From Pelargonium nanum (taxonomy: Eukaryota > Streptophyta > Magnoliopsida > Geraniales > Geraniaceae), in assembly GCA_036897485.1 (NCBI GenBank), contig JAYMTF010000735.1, forward strand, positions 1 to 30,941: DNA of 30,941 bases, in the 5' to 3' direction. The notes below the pieces were generated by a model. The model saw only the letters and a list, made by a program, of their open reading frames with translations. It made no database searches and was not told the DNA's origin. This document shows positions 16,901 to 27,593 of this stretch, piece after piece (the first letter of the stretch is position 1; every line of letters starts with the position of its first letter). A program made the position numbers and the translations under genes.

Positions 16901-19900
16901 ACCACTTGCTACACTAGTTGAGCCCTCCACCTAATAGCTAACGCTTTTGGGTTGGAGGAAAGTTCGACAGTCATCATTTTATATAGCACCTATCCTCTGA
17001 CATTTGGGAAAACACAATAGCCCTAACTGCAACCTATGGAAGCAATAGTGAAGAGTGAAGACTGAGCATCCATTCTTCAATTTTGAATAGAAATTTGTGG
17101 TGAAATGCTTTGGCCCTCACTGTGAAGGAATTGGAAATTATATGTTATATTGATGTTATTTGATGGTAAAAGAGCAGCTCTCTATATAGAGCATATCAGG
17201 AGTTAACTCACATTTGAGTAAAATTTACACATGGTCTAACGCTTAATCTACGGATACATTGAAGCTATTACAAGAACTGACTAATATTGAAATTTAGTTT
17301 AGAAGGCATATTGAAGTCTCAACATCCTCCCTTAAACTCAAGGTGTTGGGTGAATTGACACTTGAGTTTGTGAAAACCTAATAAAAAAGTGAGATAAACA
17401 TTCAAAAAGAAAAAAGAAAAAAGAAGACAAACTGAAGATGTCCATTAAAATTTGTTGACACCATCACAAGGGATGACCGATCAGAACCCTCTAATCAGCA
17501 TAGTGTGGTGAGATTCCAGAAGATCTCCTAAAAAACGGTCTAGATTGAACAAACGCCAACCAAACCAAATGGTGATGGCTACAACACTATCAAGACATGA
17601 ATAGTCTAGAGTTTTTTCTTAATGTGAAGAGATGCTCAACTATTTATGCATTGGAGAAAAAGAGAAATCCCAAGAAGACACAACAATGTTTGGTTGCAGA
17701 AGGCTATTGAGGAATCTTCAAGAAGGCTCTAATACCAAGCACAATTTTGCTCCCAACAATACATGACAAGTTTAGGCAATGGTATTTGGATGCAGAAGGT
17801 TTTAACACCAAGTACAGTTTTGATTCAACCTAAAAGCTTAAGTTGTAAAGTAGCTGGCCCAACTAGTATATCAAGTGGTCTTAAGTTGTAAAGTAACTTG
17901 AGAGAAGATAAAAAAATTGTCTGCTCTTTTAGTGTTTTTTATTATTCTCATTTCTTCTAAAGTAATGTAGCAGCAGGTACCCTCAAGTCCAAGAGGACCG
18001 TGACAACATAGTAGTGACTACATAGATGATTTAGATAACTAGAAATGTCATACCGCAATTTAGGTTGTAGAAGATTACTTCCACAAGCGAAAAACTCCAT
18101 TGGCTTGCCTGCCTCAAAACATGTAGGATGAACATAGTGAAGCCTTGGCACTTCCACCTTGACCGTCATCATGGAAGTTCCATCTGTAATCAATAAAACA
18201 CTAAAATCAAAATTTGAGCCTGGGTTAGGAAGTTGTGACAAGGCATAAGTTCATGGGACGGTAAAAGGAATTTTGTTGGTGATCATAGGCGAGCTAACTA
18301 TAGATCGTGCTGCAAACAAATATCCTTCAGAAAACACCATGATTTTAGAATAAGATGGATAACCCACTATAAACTGATCATATTCACAAGGAAAAATAAT
18401 ACAATACAGCCCATGAAAGTGATAATAAATAGAAGGAACACTTGCAATGGCGATGCGTAAAGGAAGAGACGGGCCTCTCACCATAGGTGACGGACATTCT
18501 TATGAAAAAGGACAACTCACTTTTTGTAACTTGGAAAGTCATATTGTTTAGATAAACAAGTATGTTGCCTTTTCCGGTTAGCATGCTTCCAGGCGCAACA
18601 ACAAAGTCATGCAAATATGATATAGGATCTTCAGATAACTGTTCAATTGACCAAAGGAATCAAGTTAGATAAACTCTGTTTATGATACAAATACAGAACA
18701 CTGAAAATTAATATATATAATCCTATAGTTAATCGTTACAGCTCCTGGTAACATTTTAAAATATATTGGCAGTAGTTACATGCTCTAGAAATAATATTCT
18801 TAAAAGTATAAAAATTAAAATAAATAAACATCTAAAGTTATCATGGGTCGTGTGCCTAATAGCATTCTAACCGCCAATTCAGAACAACATATCATTTGAA
18901 TTGAATTGTACAGAATGGTGATTCAGGCATTTCCATTTGATTAAGCCATAGTTTAGTTCAATTGGAGATTCATCTACTGATCCAATTCATGAGAGCGGTG
19001 AACCAAATTGAGCCGAGATCCAAATTGTAAGGTTTTGCACAGTTCCAAAAATCATAGCCATAACCAAAAAGCTGAGTGCCCTAAACAAGGAAGAAATACC
19101 ATTTTCTTCATGTCAAGAGCAATAGATTTTTGGATAGTAAGCCATGTATGCCAAATTTTAACATTTTAACAAACTAGTTCAAAGTCATGTTTAGATGGAA
19201 TCTGGATGACTTTGCTGTTTGTGTCAAAGGCTACAAACAAAATATCAGAATTGTGCAAAAACGCAGATTCCGATGGATCTTGGGCAAAATTCCAGCTTCA
19301 ATGGCGAAAACCAAAAGCTTAGCAGGACCACCAAAACACACAAAAAAACTCCAACAAATAAGAATTCAGCAACTCCATTAGCACCACTCAAACTCCCATC
19401 ACACACAACCCCCAGTACCAGTCAATCAAATACCCAAATCAGTGAAACAACCCCTAAGAAAAGAAACAAAAATGAAATCAAAAAGAGAGAAGAAGGGTCA
19501 GATATGAGGCAAGGTCCATCTGTTGTGCAGCCACAAACCATCACTACCATCATCATATAAATTGGCCTATACCACTGCCATAGCGCCCAAACCTCCTTCC
19601 AGAAATCAGACCTTCAACCACACTCCTCCGTACTGTCCAAAATCAGCCATTTGCTTGCCGTTATTGGCCTTGCCTTAAACTAACTACCATCGTTCGTGCA
19701 GAGCCTTTTGTGCTCTTTGTCTTCCTCTCTTGTTGTGTCTTCCTCGAAAGCCCACCGTCAACCAAGGTCGCGCGCTCGAATTAGATATCATGCCTGAAAT
19801 CTGGCATCACGCAAATCACAGTTGTGCCTGAACTAGGTGTGGAAGAATGGCTAGGTGCAGCTGTATGAGAGAGAGAGTTCTCATTTATATGTAGGGTGTT

Positions 19901-22900
19901 CAAGAGGACTGTTGAGAGCAGGGCCAGAAGTAAGAGCGAAAAAGTGAGATAAAAAAAACTGTTTTTTATTCTTATTTTTAACTCTCAATTGTTTATAATT
20001 CAATTTTGAACCCATTCAAACGACTTTAAATAAATGAATTTAATTAATTGCCACATTAATGTTGATTGTGTATTAAAAAAATTATTTATTTTACAAATAG
20101 ACATAACGTGTAAAGTGAATAGTCATGACTCATGGCCTATGTTGCACGGATACAGGATACGATAAGATACATACACGACAATATGCAATTTTCAAAAAGA
20201 CTAGAATACGACACATTACAATAAGTAATATATATATATATACACACACACTTCATATAAAACTCATCCATGATAAATATTATTTGATAAATATGAGAAT
20301 GTAATAGTAATGAAGTGCCGAAATAAAATAACCAATATAGAAGTAACAAAACTATAAATTAAAAAATTTTAAAAACAAAACAAAAACAAATCTAATAATA
20401 AAGATGGTAGTTAATTAAGGGACCATATTATTATAAATTTAGTTCAACCAAAATGGTCGGATCCTAATACTTAGGGGACAAAAATGGTAATTAATCCTAT
20501 CTACATTGTTTAATAGTAGTTATATGATTGAAATTGGCTAATAATATAATGAAGTAGATGCAATCAAATAAAATAACAAGTTTATTATAATATCAAGTAA
20601 TCAACTAGGATTCTATTCAAACATAATATACATAATAACCTAATTATTAAATTTCAGTCAACTACATTTAACGTCAATACATACCCAACAACGTATCCCT
20701 TTTTTTTCCTTTTTAAGGTCAATACGCAAAGTAGAATATGGGATACGCATCCTATACATATCAAATACGGATACGGACAATCTTCCAACTAATTATATTC
20801 CGCCTGACGAACATAGAAATGCCTTGTTCCAATACGGTATGGATAATGAATCTGAATCAGAACTAGCAATTCACACTTATGTTGGATAATGCATGAACAT
20901 TAGCAGTTCATACTTATGTTTATGCAAAGGCACTTAATAAGGAAAGGCCTACTAGGAATAAAGTGTTTTCTACACCTATCTAATAAAGATAAGCCTTATC
21001 CCGAGGAGTTGCCATTGGCCAACAAAGTTACTATTGGAAAACAAAAAGAACAAGATACTGCTCTGCTCACTACTAGATGAGTATCAAACAAGAAAGTCAA
21101 TAGTAAACTGGTCTAAGCAAACAATTTCTTGGCTCAAGAGATAACATGCAGAATATAACAATTGGATAGCATAACACATGCAGCTATTGATTACAAGCAT
21201 TCTTTATAGTAAAGAGACTCGGCAGTAAATATTTCATTACTGAAAAAGAGATTACAAAGAAATAGCTTGAGTTAAATTAATACCTTTGACCACATTAACT
21301 TTGGCATTGCGACGAAAACAGTCAGGATTATACATCCAGGGCGGATGTATCCCTCCAACTCAACAGGCATGCTACCCAACCACTGAAATATCTGCAAACA
21401 CATTTACCTGCATGTTAATCCATTTCTGAAATATTGGGCACAAAAAATAATTATTCTCCTTTTAATACTAAACTGTAATAATAATCTTTTAAATACTTGT
21501 TGCCGAAGTCTTCTCGGAAACTCTGCAGGATTCCAATCATAAAGCTTGAATGATATCCGACCTGTTGGGCACTGCAATCAAAAATAGAATCAGTGCAGAG
21601 CTTGATAGATAAAGGGCAATGCAGTAGACACAACACTAAGCAGAAACCTACAGCAGAAGAGTAGGCACTTTTGTTGTCCCAATTAGTAGCAGAAAGAGAA
21701 TTCTTGAAATCATCTTTTTGCCCATCTATTTGAGTGTCACCTGAAGGTCCAAAAGATGCAACACTATCACTCTGGATATTCTTGGAATCGGGAGCTGAGC
21801 TGGTAGAAATCTGTCCACTTTCAGATTCTACCAAAGCTTCTTTAACTGGTACCTGGCCAGTCAAGCCTAAACTACCTGTAGCACAGAGAAGCATTTGTAA
21901 TAAATATAAGAAAATGTTCACTGCTCCATTTGTAATAAATATAAGAAAATGTATTCAAATACCTTTAACAGCTTCGTCTTCTTCATCATCACCATCATCA
22001 CAGACAACCACTTCGGTCGGTACACTCTCAACTGCACCCTTGGAATCAGCAGACTTCCTTCGCCGTCTATTGTTGTGGCGCTCTAATTTTCTTCGACAAC
22101 TTCGTTTACCTTCGTCAAAATCTGACAAAATGTGAAATCTGCAAAAGAAGGGGCACATTAGCAATAATTAGTGTTAAACTTTACTTCAACTCAAGCTTAA
22201 AATATTATGTGGATAGCCCATCAAATGTTCTCAAATTTCATATTTTTTTCAATCTTGGGTACTATAAAATTACCTCACTTGCAAGCCAGACAACACAACA
22301 GATCCTACACATGGACCAAGAATTAACGGTCATTGGGCCCAAATCAAACTAGCTATGATACCGTATGTAGAGAATCAGCTCAACTAAAATCTTAAGCTAT
22401 TAGGTGGAGAACCTAACTAATATATCAAATGGTCTCAAACATGGTAATCCACACATTAACACATTGGAAAAAAGATTAAAAGAGTAAGTTATAAAGATGG
22501 ATATCAAACACTATAAACAAGGTTTAGCTTTTAGTGTGGAAAGCCAAGCCTTTGTATGTAGCCTAAAAGTATTGAAATTTAACAATTAGAAATGCCATAA
22601 TAGATTGGTAAGGCGTACTTTAGTAACTAAGTCCCAATTACCTCACTGTTACGGGATCAAATTTATTTCATTCTTAACTGCTGTGACATCAATTAGGCAT
22701 TACTTATTTCATAAAACTCCAAAACACTCGAAAAAAATAGGGGCATACTATGATCAATACATTGAATAAGCAGCACAATGATAACAATTTGATTGAGAAA
22801 AACAAATACAAAGCAGCATTCATGATCAATGAAGTGAACCACAATAAATGTTGATATGAGTAATTCTAAAACTGTTGAAATAAAAATGAACATAAACACA

Positions 22901-23397
22901 TAGAATTGAGCTTACTTGCCGCACTGTTGACAATATCTTTTGCTGTCTCCATCAATCACAACAACAGCAGCATTAGCGCAGCGCAAACAAACCCTGTGCC
23001 GGCGGTGATAGCCTTTAAGCTCGCTAATATCGGCCTCACATCCGGGGACCTGGCACCGCGCCTTCCCCCCGGCCGCCCGCGCCGCCCGAGACCGCTTCTT
23101 CGCCGGCTCCTCCTCCTCCTCCTCCTTGAGCAGCTCGTCGAGCTCGGGGCACGCGCAAGGGATCCGACCAGCCAAGAAATTCGAACACGTCAGCCTCGGG
23201 TCCCGCTTCCTCACCCGATCCTGCGGATCCTCCGGCGAATCCTCCGACGGATGAGGCGGAGGCTGAGACGCGTCGAAGGGGATGGGGAGCTGATCGTCGA
23301 CGGTGAAGTCCAGGAGGTCGCCCCAGTCCCAGAGAGCGGTGGGGTCGTCCAGCGCCGCCGAGGCGAAATCCATAGGAGGTCCTGGCGATGGTTCCAT
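13931..23397 (-). CDS. SPL7: SQUAMOSA promoter-binding-like transcription factor of the SPL7 (copper-response) type
   Basis: Complete ten-exon gene: 23397-22916, 22138-21963, 21875-21652, 21571-21497, 21391-21284, 18638-18521, 18183-18054, 16526-16364, 15205-14627, 14230-13931 (stop TGA); phases join to give 784 residues. An acidic, proline-rich N-terminus is followed by the SPL7-type motif [20 protein letters not shown], a Glu run, and the SBP domain (about 113-190). Zinc site 1 is Cys115, Cys120, Cys137, Cys140, the C4 form seen in SPL7 rather than the C3H form of most SBP proteins. Site 2 is Cys156, Cys159, His163, Cys175. A bipartite nuclear signal (KR...RRRRK, 172-189) overlaps it. The long C-terminal part carries SPL7-like blocks such as [15 protein letters not shown] and [11 protein letters not shown], and a hydrophobic segment at about 746-765. 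Arabidopsis SPL7 binds GTAC motifs and activates copper-deficiency genes; that role here is inferred by orthology. Exon 1 is strikingly GC-rich against AT-rich introns. Confidence 0.97.
15206..16363. other. Intron 8 of SPL7 gene
   Basis: A 1.16-kb intron. The only structures seen are a pyrimidine-rich stretch at about 15880-16010 and a perfect GT/AC palindrome around 16019-16034. No transposon ends or coding sequence recognised. Confidence 0.5.
16870..16965 (-). repeat. Dispersed retroelement-like module with hairpin, SPL7 intron 7
   Basis: A perfect 8-bp hairpin with a 3-base loop (CCACATTG/CAATGTGG, 16874-16892) is followed by 'agaccacttgctacactagt' and 'ccctccacctaatagctaac'. The same module occurs in opposite orientation at 17858-17882 ('cccaactagtatatcaagtg' followed by gtctt) and at about 22384-22437. 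This module is common in plant LTR-retroelement remnants. Boundaries are approximate. Confidence 0.45.
17100..17890 (-). mobile_element. Degenerate LTR-retroelement remnant in SPL7 intron 7
   Basis: Read on the minus strand, a primer-binding-site-like TGGTATTAGAGCC (17737-17725; one change from the initiator tRNA-Met site) is followed about 400 bases later by a purine run (17338-17324) and then TGTTGAGAC (17323-17315), as expected for a polypurine tract and 3' LTR start. An LTR-like TATA segment lies at about 17180-17196. A diverged second copy of the PBS-like segment is at 17795-17830. There is no coding sequence and no matching 5' LTR. The order suggests a small non-autonomous element, but decay makes this tentative. 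Confidence 0.4.
19180..19880. other. Compositionally distinct island in SPL7 intron 5
   Basis: Within the 2.6-kb intron (18639-21283), this stretch is visibly richer in C and A on the plus strand, less AT-rich than its surroundings, and open over 113 codons at 19219-19560. The frame is low-complexity (Thr, Lys, Pro, Ser) and resembles no family I know. On the minus strand it reads like a pyrimidine-rich gene leader. It may be captured or inserted DNA; I cannot name a source. Confidence 0.35.
20138..20830. repeat. Dispersed repeat copy B in SPL7 intron 5
   Basis: Opens with 'tatgttgcacggatacagga', includes 'caattttcaaaaagac' and 'acgacacattacaataag', and near 20735-20780 has repeated 'gatacg', 'atacggatacggac' motifs. 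The order of motifs parallels copy A at 1418-2250, so the two appear to be one family. A TA-dinucleotide run lies at about 20229-20242. Ends and target duplication are unresolved. Confidence 0.45.
21892..21952. repeat. 26-bp direct repeat within an 87-base SPL7 intron
   Basis: Two exact copies of a 26-base sequence starting 'catttgtaataaatataa' begin at 21892 and 21927 (35-base period). They occupy most of intron 2 (21876-21962) and leave both splice sites intact. Confidence 0.9.
22139..22915. other. Intron 1 of SPL7 gene with retroelement-module fossil
   Basis: This intron splits the SBP domain between Lys161 and Phe162. At 22352-22437 it carries 'gctatgataccgtatgtaga' and 'taagctattaggtggagaac' followed by 'ctaactaatatatcaaatgg', another copy of the primer-binding-site and module family seen in SPL7 intron 7. 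The rest is AT-rich with nothing recognised. Confidence 0.45.
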
Positions 23398-24050
23398 GGA
23401 GGAACCGAACCGAATCGAATCGGAGCTGAATTTCAGAAACCTAAAGCTTAGGTTTGGTGGTGGTTGGAGATTGAGAGCGACGGTTCACCGAAGGCGGAGG
23501 AGGTGGCTCTGGTGGTTGCGGTAGGTGATGACTCGCAACAAAGATTGAGAAAATGTTATGGTTAATTAAAATTAAAATTAAAATATGAAATGTCGACACC
23601 GAATATTGGAACTGTTGTTGTCACGACTTCGACCTGAAGCTATAGGTCGAGTGAAACCGACGCGCCACTTCGCGAACGTGGGTGTAATGATGGTATTTTG
23701 TGTGGGTGACGTGTAAATTTCGTGAACTTTAGGTGGCTTTTGGGGTTTTAAAAGGTTGTACTGTTTATTCTATGTGGCTTGGTTTGTAGTCTTGAGTAGC
23801 TAGAATTGAGAGACCAGTAGTTATGAATTTATGATTATATAAGAACATTCTTTGAAAGATTTTCAAGGTCGAGATCATGACTTCATGAATGTGGTCATTT
23901 TACTTCATGATTGTCCTTTAATTTACATAAATACATCTGTACGGCCGGAGGTATCATTGGATCTAATTTTCCGACATCAATAAATACAGTCGCTCGAGAC
24001 TTAATTTGAGTTGTGTACATATGGAAATAAGTTATAATATTTGTCTGTGA
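23398..24050 (-). promoter_or_regulatory. 5' leader and upstream region of SPL7 gene
   Basis: The leader next to the start (23398 to about 23535) is GC-rich and pyrimidine-rich on the transcribed strand. Beyond it the sequence becomes AT-rich apart from a CG-containing patch at about 23620-23690. One GTAC core, the SPL7 recognition tetramer, lies at 23758-23761, but a tetramer is expected by chance. No TATA box is convincing. Confidence 0.4.
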
Positions 24051-24059
24051 AGTACCTAT

Positions 24060-24880
24060 ATGAGCTGCAAGAACTGGTGCAAGAGCCTCCAACCTCATGC
24101 GGAGAAACCTCAAGTCAAACCTCATGTGGATCTCCAATGTCTAAAAGAAGTTATTCCATGCAATAACAACCAAACAACTTTTGCCTTATGATGCCCTTAA
24201 GTCTTATGAGGCATCCAACGACAAAAATATACGAAAATTGTTATATTATCCACATTAAACTGGCCTTTCATGAACGCGCTTTGTGCTTTCGAAACCCAAA
24301 TAGGCAACATCACCTTATATGCCTATTGATGAGAATTTTCGCCACTATTTTTTCAAAACTTTGCACAACGAAATTGGCCTTAAGTCACCCACCACTTCTC
24401 AAAACTTCTTCTTTGGAATCAAAGTGATAAAAGAGTCATTTAAACTCGAGGGTAGGCTACCCTCCATGGTAATTCTCAGCCTCTCATCCCCACCTCATTG
24501 ACAATTATATGCTAACATTTATGGAAAACTCATATTCATACCATTCAGACTCAATACCTTATCCGGATTCATTCCGTCATGAGCATTATGCACATCATTA
24601 GTTGAACATGTAACTAGCAGCCCCTCGTTATGCTCATGCCACAAGGCTACAAACTGCATCTGAGTCGACCCTCTGCTACGCGAACAGATCCTCAAAATGA
24701 ACATTTATAACCGTCCCAAAATAATTCTCTTTAGTCCGCGAAATTCTAAATTTATCCTGAAGCCTACTAGTTTTATTTAATTAACGCCTCTTAGAACCTA
24801 TCGCGTGAAAGTAGTGTATGACCCAATTGCAGGGGATTTTCTCCGAGCCATGCAAGTTGTACGCACTTAGATTTCATACT
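24060..24880 (-). pseudogene. Decayed LINE (L1-type) reverse-transcriptase fragment
   Basis: Minus-strand translation gives SLPSSLNDSFITLIPKKK (near 24465-24405) and, after a frame break, DLRPISLC (24386-24363), then in another frame KIVAKILINR. These match the order and spacing of the plant L1 reverse-transcriptase entry blocks (LNDT.ITLIPKK...DLRPISLCNVLYKI.AKILANR). A DGMNP motif just upstream (about 24575-24560) also fits. Stops and shifts interrupt it, so it is dead. Tail, endonuclease and target duplication were not found; outer limits are approximate. Confidence 0.65.
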
Positions 24881-25098
24881 CAAATAATAATTTTTTTAAA
24901 AACATTCAACTACGGAAAAAAAACTCATATCAATCACCAATTTATATAGAATAATCAAAATCAAAGTAAGATCGTGTTTCTTTTGTGTCAAATCTTGTGT
25001 GTCGTGTTTCAACTGTATTTTTTCGAGTTATGTGTTTTTTTTGAGATATTTTTATCTTATTTCTCAATTAGAGGCATTCAGTTTTACCGTATTTAATA

Positions 25099-25597
25099 CT
25101 TTTTTTGTCTTAAAATATGAGTCACATTTGCCAAAATAAGTGTTTTGTTTCTAATTTTATGGATGAATTAACAATAATGTCTTTATAATAAGTTAGTATT
25201 CTTTGAAATTATTAGAACACATATCCATAGTTTAATGAAGTAAATATACAATCACCAACTTGTTATGAATATTATTAATGGATGTCCATTCATACAACTG
25301 ACACGTTACTTGGAGAAGAAGTCTTGAACCCAACGTTACTTGGAGAAAAAGTATTTACTTATATTGTTATTACCTAATATTATAGTTTCCTATTATCATG
25401 TATTTCCTATTCCTATGTAAGTTGCTACTCTATATAAAGAGTCAACCATTGTATAAACGAAGATATAAATAACATTATTCTTCTCTCCCAATTTCTGTCT
25501 TCCATTACTTCTCGTATTATTTCATAACACAACTAATTTTTTCTTATTTTTCTCTCAAAATAGAAAAGACACGCACTTATTTTGGGCCGATTTTTTT
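25099..25597. mobile_element. Decayed Stowaway-like MITE carrying a nested solo LTR
   Basis: The left flank starts TA + 'ctttttttgtcttaaaatat' + gagtc. The complement of the right flank reads TA, an A-rich stretch, then 'cggcccaaaataagtgcgtg'. Both resemble worn forms of the Stowaway end (CTCCCTCCGTCCCAAAATAAGTG). The solo LTR at 25261-25529 lies between them, so the MITE is the older insertion. The termini are poorly kept, so this is tentative. Confidence 0.4.
25261..25529 (+). mobile_element. Solo LTR with 5-bp target-site duplication
   Basis: A 269-bp sequence that begins TGTTATGAA and ends with its exact complement TTCATAACA, giving the TG...CA ends of an LTR. It is flanked by identical CAACT pentamers (25256-25260 and 25530-25534). 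A TATA box, tatataaag, lies at 25431-25439, about two thirds in, and fits plus-strand LTR transcription. An internal 14-base direct repeat (acgttacttggaga) occurs at 25303 and 25333. No internal retrotransposon sequence remains, as expected after LTR-LTR recombination. Size and layout suggest Ty1/copia, which is inferred. Confidence 0.88.
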
Positions 25598-25599
25598 TA

Positions 25600-26258
25600 C
25601 TGTGTTTATAATCTTTTGTTATTTTGGGCCAATCTCGTTTTGTTATTATTGTTCCTTTACTCTATGCCTAATTCAAATAAGCCTCTTTTCATAAGAGAGC
25701 CCAAGCCCAATCTTGTGTATTTGCTTGACCCAATTTCCATTCTAAGCCCAATTGTGTCATCTTCCTCTCCAAATTTTCATATTCATAATATATCAAACTG
25801 CAATCCATTGTTTCAATAATTCAAGCTCACCTCCTCTGCTAGGGGATCCAACAACTTCCATACCCAATAATAATAACGGAGATGATAATACGACGTATGC
25901 AAGTGAATCGAATGAGAGGAGTTAATTGTGATGATGAAACTAATAAGAAAACAAGACTAATCAAGTCGAATCTGCAAAATATGTGTTCTATTCAATAGAA
26001 TAATGCGCGCAAATACTATTGAATCACCGCTGACCAAAAAAAGAACGACGATGGTTGAAATAATTTTTTTATGAAGAACTAGAAATGTCGATTAGGGTTT
26101 CTAGAGATAAGAGAAAAAAAAGTATTATTTACTAACTACGATAAGATAAATTTAATTAATTTTTTTTAATGTATAATAAAATTAAATTGAATCTTGCAAG
26201 TAAAGAAATATTGATACTCAAAATTTTATGATAACAATTGAGTAATTATACAAATCCT
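25600..26258. other. AT-rich intergenic stretch
   Basis: Short frames only, including a 67-codon plus-strand frame at 25616-25819 with no recognisable domain. I see no gene, RNA or clear repeat. Confidence 0.5.
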
Positions 26259-26470
26259 AAAATCTAATCTAATCTAATATATATTAAAGAGAAGTCTCCA
26301 TCTAATTGCATGACAAGTATCTCCTCAAATTCTTTAATATTCTTTAATTGGTATTTCAATTGAGTGACATGTGTCACTAATTTACAATTTATTAATATTT
26401 TAAAATATAAATTAAATTATCAAAACTAAAACAATTTTAATTGATAACTATTCTTTTAAAATTAATCAAA
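26259..26470 (+). mobile_element. Possible Helitron 5' end
   Basis: The sequence TCTAATCTAATATATATTAAAGAG followed by aagtctcc, in TC-start form after an A, resembles the 5' terminus of many dicot Helitrons, and a downstream 'gacatgtgtcac' also fits. The CTRR end and its hairpin were not found, so this is only a suggestion. Confidence 0.3.
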
Positions 26471-27592
26471 TTGTTAAGTGCTTGTTTGGGTCCGCTACTC
26501 AACTCGTCCGTACTCATTATCTACCGATATAGACGTCATAAAATGTTTAGTTGCTGGTGAAAGTCATATTGACTTGCACATATTAGAGAGCCGTAGGAGA
26601 TCTTGCACGAGCTTTCTCCACGGGAGATTGGAGCCTCATGCACGATCTCTTGTACCTCGTTTGAGTATTATGCATCTCATATTATTTCCGATTTGAAAAT
26701 AGTTTATGACCAAAATAATCTCAACTTAAGTCATAGTGTTATGTTGATAATTTTTTGCTTCTGTCAACCAAGAAAAAACGCAATGTTGAGAAGATATGAG
26801 TTGATCTCAAATTTATTTTTTTGAAACCCGACCTCAAATTTAAATATACATGTTTTTACTCTATGTGGTAGGCAGTTCTAGTCTCACATTCCGTAGACCT
26901 AGATGAAATATCTGTCAACCTCACTTTTATCATAAAGTTAATATACTCTACAAGGTCGAATGTGAAGATGATTAAACCGATCAACTGCATATAAAATATA
27001 TTTTTTTATAATTAATATGTACATACCTAACTACAGTTTAGCAAATTTATAATCAAATATTTACTTTCATACAATTTTACTAAATAATTTATTTTTTAGA
27101 GCTCCTTTTGAAACTCAATGTTGGTTTATCAATTAACTTTAACAGGTTGGATTGAGACTATTTTTCTCTAATATTAAATACTCTCACTTGACTTTGTTTC
27201 ATCTCATCTTCTTCTTTGGACTTTTTTTACATGCATTTGAATTGATTTCCAATTCAAGATTAGGCTCTATCTCATCACCTTTCCCCAAATATTTTTACCA
27301 AAAAATAATCAAGAAATTGGAGTTTTGAGGTAGTAATTTGCTTTAATTTTAGTAATACCAAGTGGGTTACTCATATATTTAGTAACTTGTTAATAAAAAT
27401 GAAAGAAGAGCCACTACATAATTGATTAGTGGTCCATGGTTGCTACTTGCTAGCTAGTTGGACCATTACATAATTATCTAATTAATTAAGTCATTTATTT
27501 TATCACTAACTATAAATTGTACCTTGGGAAAGATTTGAACCAATCCATAGTCTGGTCACATGAGGATTGATAACATAGTATACATTATTTAT
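26471..27592. other. Intergenic DNA, no gene recognised
   Basis: AT-rich sequence with two overlapping short plus-strand frames at 26478-26824 that match nothing I know. A 'gtgcttgtttgggtccgc' stretch at 26478 resembles the end of some plant MITEs, but no partner end was seen. Confidence 0.5.
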
Positions 27593-27593
27593 A

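Noticed and set aside
22906-23451. 181-codon plus-strand open frame opposite SPL7 exon 1
   Set aside because: Arginine- and proline-rich shadow of a GC-rich exon on the other strand, where the SBP domain is unmistakable.
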